Below are positions 1 to 8,752 of a stretch of DNA of 64,000 nucleotides, in pieces. Source of the stretch: Opeltia flavorubescens (Eukaryota; Ascomycota; Lecanoromycetes; Teloschistales; Teloschistaceae); assembly GCA_000442125.1 (NCBI GenBank), contig KE546974.1, positions 434,001 through 498,000 on the forward strand. The letters are read 5' to 3'. Within the stretch, counting starts at the first letter, position 1. Each line of letters starts with the position of its first letter. The notes under the pieces were generated by a model that was not told the DNA's origin, did no database searches, and was given only the letters and a program-made list of their open reading frames with translations. The position numbers were made by a program, and so were the translations under genes.

Positions 1-1427
1 CTTGAGACTGTGACCGACGTTTCGTACCTGTAGGGAGAGCGCTGCTAGGGTCTGGGCCTTGGGCTCTTGATGTCTCAGAAGACTGAACACCCTGCGTAGT
101 CCCAGACGACGGATTTGCTTGTATTTTTGATGATGGAGGTGGATTTCTGGCAGAGGGAACACTGCCGCCAAACAATGGACCTTGAGGTTTTGATTGTGGG
201 GGTAGATTCCTTGTGGATGGAACACTACCGCGAGAGACCCGATCCCTTTGCTGTCTAGCACCGTCGTTCGGCGGTGCATTCTCGCCGCCTGAAGTCTGGT
301 TGCCCTGATTAATCTGAGTTGTCTGACTTGTTTCTTCTCGAGCTCCAGCGTTGCTTGGTGCATCGCCAGCAGCGGCAGATGCCGCGCGTCGTTGTGCTGC
401 AATTTCTTGTTCCCTTTCCCTGTCACTTTCCGCCTTTCTCCGCGCCTCCCGATCTCGTCGCTCTTGCATTATCTGCGTTGGTGTTCGGACACGCTCGCTT
501 GGTTTCTGAGGTACAGGTATGGGTCCAGCCGCTGTACGAGCGCTGCCATTTTGAGCCCGTCCATTGCTCACAGGGAGCCCCCCACCCAGGTCAGCCATTG
601 ACGAGTTTTCCTCTGCTACAACTGGCGTAAAAGGATACGGCGTCCGGATAGCTTCTTCTAAAGCGAATAAGATCGCCGATGCTGTGCGCCTCGAAATGCG
701 ATTTGTTCTTCGTGGCCAAAATGCGGGCTCCTCTTGTAAAAAGCTTCCAGTAGCGCGAGGAGTTGTTGAGCCGTCGCCTTCTTCACCGAACTCGTTGGCA
801 GGTTGTGATGGTGGTGTGGTCGAGTCTGGAGCGCCTTTTTCTCCGAGCCCAGGGCGAGTGTCCGGGTTGTCTCTGCGATCGAATTTTGGGGTTCTCCGTA
901 ATGTGCGCGTGCTTCCAGACGAGCTCGATGGTGGTGGGCGAGGGTACTTAGGTGTTGATAATTGTTGCTGCTGCCGCTGCTGGCGTTGCGATAATGATGC
1001 TAGATAAATTTCGTGGGATTCGTCAATGGTCCTTGTACCACCGTAAGACAGGACTTCTGCTCGAGTGGTACGGGAGGAAGGGCGTGGATACAATTCGGAA
1101 GTCTTGAGGGGATTGTGTGGACTGGGGTGGTGTCACCAGTATGGAGAGTGAGGAAGGGCTTGCCGGTATGGCTGGATTGCGGGCCGCCGGTGGGCTTCAA
1201 TAGATGTAATGCAAGATCTGCAAAGCGTAAGCATTGCGATTGAGGTATGGCAATGATGGGAGAGAGGTTGGTAGTAGTTGTGGTGGCTGGATGCCGATTG
1301 TTGAATAATAGATGGCTGGTTGGACGCACCCTTACAGGTTCATACGTAGCGATTCCCGGTACTGGCCAAAAAAGATTAGAAGCTGCAGATTCCCTTGATG
1401 TCTCACGTCAACAATCGGCACTCTCAT
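1..1427 (-). CDS. Disordered hypothetical protein, partial (runs off left edge)
   Basis: I do not recognise this protein. One minus-strand frame stays open from about 1121 to base 1 and has strongly coding-like content. It carries Gln runs, a Pro/Ser/Thr-rich linker, a short helical-looking stretch (RTASAILFALEEAIRTPYPF) near 620-680, a charged Arg/Glu segment near 430-500, and two imperfect copies of a GSVPSxRNxPPxSK unit near 120-240. The frame has no usable early ATG, so an upstream exon is needed. The best candidate is 1427-1336 (starting MRVPIVDVRHQG), joined through a 214-nt intron with GTAAGG donor and CCCCAG acceptor; the phases match. The 3' end lies outside the window. The 5' exon is inference; the main exon is seen directly. 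It is divergent from the hypothetical gene at 2700. Confidence 0.55.
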
Positions 1428-2699
1428 TGTACTGCTCTATTTAATGTTTTCACCTACCTGACATCCCCATCACACACCGCTCATCACCAGCACACACCCG
1501 CCTTTGCCAGTGTCGGGCAGCCAGTTTGCAGCTCAAAATCTATACAAGCACTTCACTCGGCTCTTGTACTCGTAAACTGCTTTTTGGCTTTTGTTGGATT
1601 ATGATGGGGCCGCAATGCAATGGGCGACAGGCGATGCACTTTTTCTCTCAGGGCCCATTATTGATCCCGAGAATCGGTGAAGCGCAATTGCATGTCAATT
1701 TTCGCTAGGACTGAGAGAAATGTGATGAATGTAACAAGGTGTAATTGTTACAGAGTCATCAGCCTGCGATACCTCCTCGATCAACTCCGTCGCCGTTGGG
1801 GTCGAGGACTGGCGAGTGCAGGTGGAAAAAACGTGGCTGGGAATCGAATGCGCTGGCACCGACCCCTGCGTGGCAAGGATCGGCCGTCTCCTGCTGGAGC
1901 CCATCGCGCCGTCGTCGTCTACTCTTTTCCATTGTATTTTCTAAGGAATAGAGGCAGCATGTTTGGTATGATAGCATGGCAAACAATACTATGTCAGGAA
2001 AGACATCTGTCATATGTCATTGATGCTCCAGAAGCCGTCCCCCTAACGGTCACCTGAAGCCCTTGCGCTCCACGGGATTGGTCGAGGCAACAGACCCATG
2101 AGATCCATCCATCGGACTCTCCTCCCTTATTGGTCGCGCCATCGGGCAATGCCCTCTCGAGCTTTATGGCGTCCAAAATTCAATCGCTCTTGACCAAGTA
2201 CGACAGGAGATGACTCCTTGAAGAGGCCGTCTGCACCGTCTGCCATCCGGATCAAGGGGAGACATCCGTTTTAGGCTTTGAGATACTAGCATGACTGGTT
2301 GCTGTACCAGCTGAGGACCAAATCGCACCATCTACTTTCAAGGCGACTCTACTGCTTTTTCCATCTCATATCTTACCAAGAAGTCTCCTTTGTCAGGTCT
2401 TACTTTGCGAACTTATACTCTAGACTCTGTCTCCTTACTGGAATGTGATACCGTGCCCACCCATCCAGCCCTCAGGATCCCGGTAACATGCGAGGTATTT
2501 GGGACTCCCCTACAGGAGGAGCGAAGAATGTTTTCCATGAATCTGGGGTAAGTGTGCTATTTAATACACTCTCACCCGCAAGAATTATAGCACTAGGGTC
2601 TGGATTTTTGTCCCCAGTTGTTTCCGAGGCATAGCATCCTGACATACTAATCACATCCCATCTCATCTTGTATCTTTGTTTGCCCTGAATTCCATAGAA
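1428..2699. other. Divergent intergenic region, no gene seen
   Basis: About 1.27 kb lies between two divergent genes. Open frames on both strands are short and look random. It probably holds both promoters and the 5' leader of the gene at 2700, whose start follows a CCATAG that could be a splice acceptor. Confidence 0.5.
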
Positions 2700-3500
2700 A
2701 TGCTTCTTCCATCCTCGATTCCCAAATCCAGAGGCAGCTCTGTAATACTTCCAACACCCCCTTCTACCGAAACATCTTCCCCACAATGTAATCCATCAAG
2801 AGTTCCACCTCAGTCGAGGGATATGATGTACGTAACACAGTGCTTGTCGCCGAGATCACAGCATCACACACGACGCTTTTCCTTTGAGAATCCAAAGTGG
2901 TCGGACGAGGAAGACCATCTGCTAGGCGTATCTTCCCAGCGGTTCTCTTGGGAAGACGACGAGGCAACGATTGTCAATCCTTCAACTCGAGCTCAGTCGA
3001 GATGCAGTCAGAACACCCTATGCGGATCTATGAGCTTGAGCCAAGAATATTGTTCAACTTCGAGGAGGGACGGGGTAGATTTTAGCTCCTTTGAACAGTC
3101 CCCAAATATCTACTACAAAGACCTTCCTCCAACACCCTCCAGCGACCAACTTGGGTCGTCTCCTTCTCCCAAGGTTTGCCTTCCATCATCAGGGAAATAC
3201 AGCATCCCAGAGTCGCACAGACTTTATTCGGACAAGAAGCAAGAAACTTCTACTACAGGGAAGGTTTTGCCATTTGCTCCGTCCTCTATTCGAAGTGATC
3301 GCCTTCATTCCTGGCCAACGTTTGTAGCCCAGCGGAAAGCGCCCTCTCCTCCGCTGGAAGAGAAGTCTGCCTGGAGCGACAGCGGAAGCGACGACGAAGA
3401 GGAAGACAAAGACCAAATCGCAAGATTCAAGCGCAGAATTTCGAGCCCCTTACGCTCCTTTCTATGTAAAGGCAAAGAACCAAGGCGCAAGTCTGCGTGA
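2700..3500 (+). CDS. Ser/Pro-rich hypothetical protein
   Basis: A single-exon frame of 266 codons; I recognise no catalytic or structural domain. The first ATG is at 2700, just after CCATAG, so an intron in the 5' leader is possible. The protein is rich in Ser, Pro and charged residues, contains LPPTPSS-type and RRFSFENPKWSDEEDHL motifs, has an acidic block (SGSDDEEEDKDQ) near residues 230-242, and ends in a basic tail (KGKEPRRKSA). It looks like a disordered phosphoprotein of the kind common in filamentous fungi. The function is unknown. Support comes from length and a protein-like composition, not from homology. Confidence 0.55.
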   Translation: MLLPSSIPKSRGSSVILPTPPSTETSSPQCNPSRVPPQSRDMMYVTQCLSPRSQHHTRRFSFENPKWSDEEDHLLGVSSQRFSWEDDEATIVNPSTRAQSRCSQNTLCGSMSLSQEYCSTSRRDGVDFSSFEQSPNIYYKDLPPTPSSDQLGSSPSPKVCLPSSGKYSIPESHRLYSDKKQETSTTGKVLPFAPSSIRSDRLHSWPTFVAQRKAPSPPLEEKSAWSDSGSDDEEEDKDQIARFKRRISSPLRSFLCKGKEPRRKSA

Positions 3501-3768
3501 ATACAAAAATCTTTTCCTCTTGTTTTAGCATTTCGGTGGTGGCAGCTTTGTTTCGAAAGACGATTTATGACTGATGAGCTGGATACCCTGATGAAAGGGG
3601 ATGTTTTCGGTTGGTTTAGCGAGACAGCAAAATTCTGCATATGCATCAGGATTTCAAGCACGTAACACGAAAGCGCCGCATCCGCAGCTCCTACGCTTCC
3701 TTGCTTACTGCTTTTCCGTTCTCAGTATAAGACTTGCAGGCTCTCTTCTAGTTTCATCTAGCCGAGCT

Positions 3769-4395
3769 TCACCTTACAATCCCCACAAAACCCTCCTCCG
3801 CATTTTCTATCCCCGCCTTTCGTGCCTCGTCCCTTACTCTTCTCAACCACTTCTGGACAACAGGATGTTGGTCTGCAACCTCCCAGAATGTGACATCCTC
3901 TTCTTTCCCTTCGACTTTGTATGCCCACATCCCGTCCTGACCCCAGTATTCCTTGCTGAACAAGTTCTCAATCTTCAGTTCTTGCCTCGCTTGGACCGAG
4001 AGTTTCGATATTCTCTCCCCTTCATTTTGACCTACGTTTATTTCCTGTTCTGCAACTCCATCAAATTTGTCTACTGCGAGCATCCGACTTCCATAAGCAC
4101 TACGTAAACCTTTCAAGATGCCCACTATATATCCCACGCGCAGACCGAGTATAGCTCCCAGCGGATACGCTTCATCGAAGCCGGGTTGCAACGCCCGGTC
4201 TTTGGAAGAGGCAATACCTTCACGATAGCCGTTCGTTACATGGGTACTGCGTAGGCGAGGGATATCGGATGGTTCGGCGGAGTAAGGGGTGGAGGTTGAG
4301 GGAGATCCGGGAGGAGAGTCAGAGAAGATGTCTGAAAGAGAGTTGTTGGGTTGTGGAGACGCTGGCTTAGGGGTCGGAGGGGACTGGGGAGACAT
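3769..4395 (-). CDS. YAE1: Protein YAE1, Fe-S cluster delivery adaptor for Rli1/ABCE1
   Basis: A single exon of 208 codons. Yae1 acts with Lto1 to recruit the ribosome-recycling ATPase Rli1/ABCE1 to the cytosolic iron-sulfur assembly targeting complex. The family hallmark is a run of glycines spaced four apart. It is visible here at about residues 57-93 as NGYREGIASSKDRALQPGFD followed by EAYPLGAILGLRVGYIVGIL. The N-terminal 45 residues are Pro/Ser-rich and probably disordered. The C-terminal half has aromatic and charged residues (KEYWGQDGMWAYKV). The size suits fungal Yae1. It is divergent from ATG29, with 367 bp between the start codons. Confidence 0.88.
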   Translation of the reverse strand: MSPQSPPTPKPASPQPNNSLSDIFSDSPPGSPSTSTPYSAEPSDIPRLRSTHVTNGYREGIASSKDRALQPGFDEAYPLGAILGLRVGYIVGILKGLRSAYGSRMLAVDKFDGVAEQEINVGQNEGERISKLSVQARQELKIENLFSKEYWGQDGMWAYKVEGKEEDVTFWEVADQHPVVQKWLRRVRDEARKAGIENAEEGFVGIVR

Positions 4396-4762
4396 TGAAG
4401 CAGTCTTGGAAATGGCGACGGTCTCCCGTTATCAGGTTTCGAGGTGTAGAAGACGGCCGTGTAGTTTGTTGTGGCCTTGATGTTTCCTCAACAAGTTGCA
4501 TCATCGTAGTTGAGATGTCTAGCAGCATGAATAACTGGATTTGATTCATTGGAATCTGTGCTAGAAGTCGACATAATGTATATGCTCGTCTTCGTCGATT
4601 TATGACATAGTGCCCAGGTGCGATGCGGCTGCCGGCACGAAGCGAAAATGTGGGGGACAGCGCAGATCATCTGCGTCAATAGGACGTCAAACAATCAAGA
4701 GATCTTCAACGAAGGCTTCAACGCTCCGCTCCTGACTATTTACTCGCCTTCAAAGCTCTGTG
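4396..4762. promoter_or_regulatory. Shared divergent promoter region of YAE1 and ATG29
   Basis: This 367-bp stretch separates the two start codons and must carry both promoters. I see no distinct operator in it. Confidence 0.5.
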
Positions 4763-6196
4763 ATGGCCCAAGAACCTCACTTTACGGTCTTTATTCGATG
4801 TCCATTCCCCCGCGGCGACTTTGTCGATCCTCCCCCAGTCAACTGGGACTCTACAAAGGATCAGACTTTATGGGATATTCTATCCCGGACTTCCAAAGGC
4901 CGGGAGATTGATTGTATGCTGGATCTGCATCTCATAATACTTCAAAAGTGCTAACGGCTCCTAGGGCACGCATTGTTGGTGAAGCTATTCCTCGTAGCTC
5001 TTGACCTCGTGTACTGACGACAGAACTCAGAGCTGATGAATTTCACGTCGATCTCCCCTTCCTCCTCCAACAGGCAGCATGGCTGTATGAACGACAGCTC
5101 TCGCAGGTCAAGGCTCAGCTGCGAAAGGTCAGCAAGCCTTCTTTGACGGCGCAGTCTCCAACCCCTAGCGCTGGCTCTGGCAGTGGGATTGCTGGAGGTC
5201 ATGCCATGGCAAGGACTGGTAGTGGAGGTATACTCCTCATACGTCATGTACTTACAGCGGAAATTGACAGAATTCAGGCTCTCGAGTGCCTTCTTCGCTC
5301 GCTATGCGTCTGAAGGATCGTCCGACCTCTCAAGGTGAGAGTAGCGCCGCCAGATTCTCTCCCCCCGCACATGGTGAGTGCTCGGCGATCACCCGTGTCT
5401 TCTGGCTTTCTCTGACAACTCAGCAGGGACGCGCATGTCACGGAACTCATCGACGAACACCGTATACCAAGTCCAGAAGGCCTCCCCAAAGCTAAATGAA
5501 AAAGCCGCTTCAGAATTATCACCCACCCACAGCCACTTCGCAAAGGCTCGCGAAGCATCTCGTAGATTGTCTGATATCACGCCGAAAGAAAGGCCAGCCA
5601 GCCCTCCTGCTAAAACCGACCTCTCAAGCTCCTCTTCCTCCGATTCCGACGCAGCACCCCCATTATCCAGGAGCCGAGCTTACATGCGTCGACCGCGACA
5701 TCCAGCCTCGAAAGCACCCCTTGGCCCACTATCAGATGCTGACGAAGATGATCCCGATTCCCCACCTTTCCTCCCATTCTCCGATCCTAAAGCCATCCAG
5801 CAAGTCCCACCAGCCGATCCAAGCGCTACCCTCCGCATGGCCAAGCGAACTCTGCCTGATAAACCCACCCCAGCACCACCATTGAATTCTTCATCCTCCT
5901 CAGCACAATCACAACCGCACAAGCCCCCTCGTTCGAGGCAGCATCCGCATACTAATCCCTTCTCGCCGTCCCGAGGACCTAACGAACCAGCATCTGCGCT
6001 GTCGCCACGTCAGCGGAGGGTCGTCAAGGATGGTAGCGATGGCACGCCGAGTATGGGAAGCAGCTTCAGTGATCTGGATGACGCGAGTGTGACGCAGAGT
6101 GCGCTGGAGGAGGCGCTGGCTCATGAGATGAATCAGGGGGGTGTGGCGAGCAGGATGAGTACGATTAGTCAGGCGCTGAGGTCTAGGTATCTTTGA
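4763..6196 (+). CDS. ATG29: Autophagy-related protein 29
   Basis: Atg29 belongs to the Atg17-Atg29-Atg31 scaffold that organises the phagophore assembly site under starvation. The N terminus has the family signature FTVFIRCPFPRGDFVDPPPVN followed by W-D-S-x-K-D-x-x-L-W. The next conserved block is DEFHVDLPFLLQQAAWLYERQLSQVKAQL. The rest is Ser/Pro-rich and disordered, with an acidic patch near DADEDDPDSPP. Proposed exons are 4763-4913, 4965-4978, 5033-5227, 5278-5374 and 5424-6196, giving 409 residues. They sum in frame and restore the conserved order IDW-ARIV-ADEFHVDLPF. Exon 2 is only 14 nt. An in-frame GTG precedes the ATG at 4763, but the ATG is the natural start. The exact acceptor of exon 5 is ambiguous by one CAG. 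Confidence 0.88.
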
Positions 6197-7578
6197 TCTT
6201 TGGACTGTAGCAATAAATACTTTGAATTTGATAATCTTTATGGAGTGCACGTGTAATGGGCAGTGGTCTAGCATAGCTCCCCTCTCCGCTAGTTTGGAGG
6301 GATGAATGTACATGCACTCATTGGCTATGCGAACTGGTATAAACACTTCGATAGAAGACCTTGAGGAGAACATCTGGATGGCTTTGAAGTCTATATATCG
6401 ATTCTTCTATATCGAGACTTCTTAGTCACAGACCTGGTGGTATGAATGCCATTCCAGCCGTGTTTCTGTTGCTGGCAAAAGCTATTGACCCCTTTGAAGC
6501 CTTGAAACAGAGTCTGCCTTGCATGCTGTCTATACAATGCCAGCGGTATACATTGCTCATTCACTATGTAACCAGTTCCAATACACAACCCCTATCTCTC
6601 CCCAATCCAACGTCCCGAACGAGACATCCCATACAATTTCCAGCCAGCCGTAAACAGTCCTAGTCTCAGCGCTCTGATGTCCATGACGAACGAACGTCGG
6701 AAATATAGTTGCTTCTCTACAGCAAGCCTCCATATGGGGCGTTTCCCACAGCATACAAACCCTCCGCTGATCAGATCCATCAAGTAAGCTACCTCTTCCA
6801 GCAGACCCGTACAGAACGACCAAGCCATTACCCTGGCTCCCATTCGGTAGATAAACCTGACGTGACGATATTTCATGCCCTTCGAGACCTGGAAGATGGC
6901 GTTGGATGTGCAGTCGCTTTCAAACGTCCAGCTGTCCTCTATCGCTTGTCATGTTAAAGTTGATTTGTGGGATGGAGGAACCGAGGTCTTGGTTTGAGGT
7001 GGAGGGAGGTTGGAGGGGTTTTGGTCACGGCTGGGGGTCGGTATGCATGGGAGATATGTCTGTAGACGGTCTGTGGTCGTGTCTCTGTTTGTACGCTCGT
7101 GAGAGTGAGCGTTTGTCATCATGGAAGGAAGGGAGACCTCTGGTCGAGCGTGAAGGCGTTTAGGAGGGGGTTTGTTCGGCTTGGAGATGCGAAGGGAGCC
7201 GTCTAGGGAGGTGGTGTTGTTTGGAAGTGAAGACGAGCCTTGGTAGTGGCTGGTGGTGGTCGGATTGTTTTGTGTCTCGTTACCTGCTGGTATCAGTGTC
7301 AGTGGTCGATGAATCTGCTGGTCTTGGAGTGTTTTTGTGATGGTCTTAACACGCATGGCATAGGGTGGGAAGTGAAGCCTTAAGATAGAGTTGACAACGC
7401 ATGCTTGATTGTTCACTGCCACCCTAGTGTTGGCAGGCCATGTATATATTGTACAGGGGTATCATTCCTAATGAAAATGCCTAGAATGCCGCTGTGACAT
7501 CGTGTTAGCTGAAATCGATACATCGACTTATCAGACCTTGGACGAGGCTTACCATGCCGAACAACCTCGTTCAACCCA
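6197..7578. other. Intergenic region, no convincing gene
   Basis: About 1.4 kb follows ATG29. The longest minus frame (6949-7422) encodes Thr/Pro-rich sequence without recognisable features and I do not accept it. A small hairpin sits at 6386-6421. Confidence 0.45.
6386..6421. repeat. Short inverted repeat (hairpin) downstream of ATG29
   Basis: GAAGTCT at 6386-6392 pairs with AGACTTC at 6415-6421. After a two-base bulge, ATATA pairs with TATAT, leaving a ten-base loop. It lies about 190 bp past the ATG29 stop codon and could be part of the 3' UTR. Confidence 0.5.
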
Positions 7579-7911
7579 TCAGCCCTTGTGACTACCATCT
7601 ACTCGCCGAGATCCTTGCATTTCTAGTTCCTGCTGTCCACCGTTTGTTGCAACGGCTTGAATTTGTTCCTTGTCTTGTAATGCTTGGTTCTGATTTCGGT
7701 ATTTTCCATCCTCTTTAGCTGCTGAGTTCTGGCGACTTGCTTGATCTCTGCTGCACGATTCGCACTGTCCATCTTCGTGTGAATAGCTTATATCTCGATC
7801 AAAAGACCAGGGTGTGCATGGCTCGCTGACTCGACAAAGTTGATCACAGGGTATTGCTACTTCCTCGCGATGCGTGCAGCTCTTGAAAATTATGACCTTG
7901 ACACCGCACAT
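7579..7911 (-). CDS. Small Cys-containing hypothetical protein
   Basis: An open frame of 110 codons beginning MCGVKVIIF. The first half carries regularly spaced Cys and His residues (K-S-C-T-H, PCDQLC, EPCTPW, GQCESC). The second half is Gln/Asn/Glu-rich and hydrophilic. The start resembles small fungal orphan proteins that open with a short hydrophobic strand and then a CxH/CxxxC pattern. That is a pattern match, not a family assignment. The 3' end may be altered by an unrecognised intron. The function is unknown. It lies on the same strand as, and downstream of, the CorA-like gene. Confidence 0.38.
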   Translation of the reverse strand: MCGVKVIIFKSCTHREEVAIPCDQLCRVSEPCTPWSFDRDISYSHEDGQCESCSRDQASRQNSAAKEDGKYRNQNQALQDKEQIQAVATNGGQQELEMQGSRRVDGSHKG

Positions 7912-8752
7912 GATGCTGATAGAGTTGACCACGTATATCACTAAGGGCTCTGAGTAGTACTGGACGTCTACTGATGGAGCTTGAGATCTTCACTGTGGGC
8001 GTTGTTGGTCAAATTCATAGGATGTAGTGCCAAGAATGGTTCTGTTACTGTCAGCTCCATACTGCCTTGACCCTCTTGCCCGTCCTCCCATTCGATTTTT
8101 TAGTGAGTCACGAACCTGAAGAAATAGAGCCGGTCCGCAAGATGAATACACAGATGTTGAGGCATCAGACTGGGATTAGTACACCGCTATAGCCTTCCAT
8201 ATCTCCTCCACGTTACTTGGAAGAAGTGCAGAGGGCCTGATACCGCATCTTCGAACATTCCGCTCACTGCAGCCAATGAAGCGCCTCCCTAAGGATGTGC
8301 CATGGTGTGTATGTTGCACGATGTATGTTACACCAAACGCTAGCGGAAGCGCTTCCCCCGTGACATTCTGAATAAAATCTCGGAGGTTGGCAGTATGCAA
8401 AAACATAACAACAATTCAGGTTTGAATCTATTCTGGGAATGCTCGATTGAAATAAGGTGAAAAGGATATTCTTATACCGGAGCCAACTTACGTCAATGAC
8501 AGAATTGGTGTTAGTAAGGAGCAAACCAACCTAGGCTCTTCGAAAGGACACGGTAATATTCGTACATAGGACACTTATGCCTCATGCTAGGCCATAACCA
8601 CAATCATATCATTCTATAGGTCCGTTGCGGATTCGATACCTCGGTGTATTTGGTTGGTAACTTGCACTTTTAAACTCATCGGCACCGTCATGGAGCTGAT
8701 GACCTGTTCAGGTGCGACTTGTGTGGGCAAGAAGGGTGGCTTCCGTAAGTAT
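7912..8752. other. Intergenic region, weak ORFs only
   Basis: About 840 bp. A minus frame at 8176-8406 (ending ALLPSNVEEIWKAIAVY) looks mildly protein-like but has no partner exon or known motif, so it is not called as a gene. Confidence 0.4.

Noticed and set aside
5909-6373. 154-codon minus-strand ORF
   Set aside because: Antisense to the last ATG29 exon and without protein-like pattern.
6949-7422. 157-codon minus-strand ORF, Thr/Pro-rich
   Set aside because: Composition follows local base bias, with no conserved-looking block and no intron partners.
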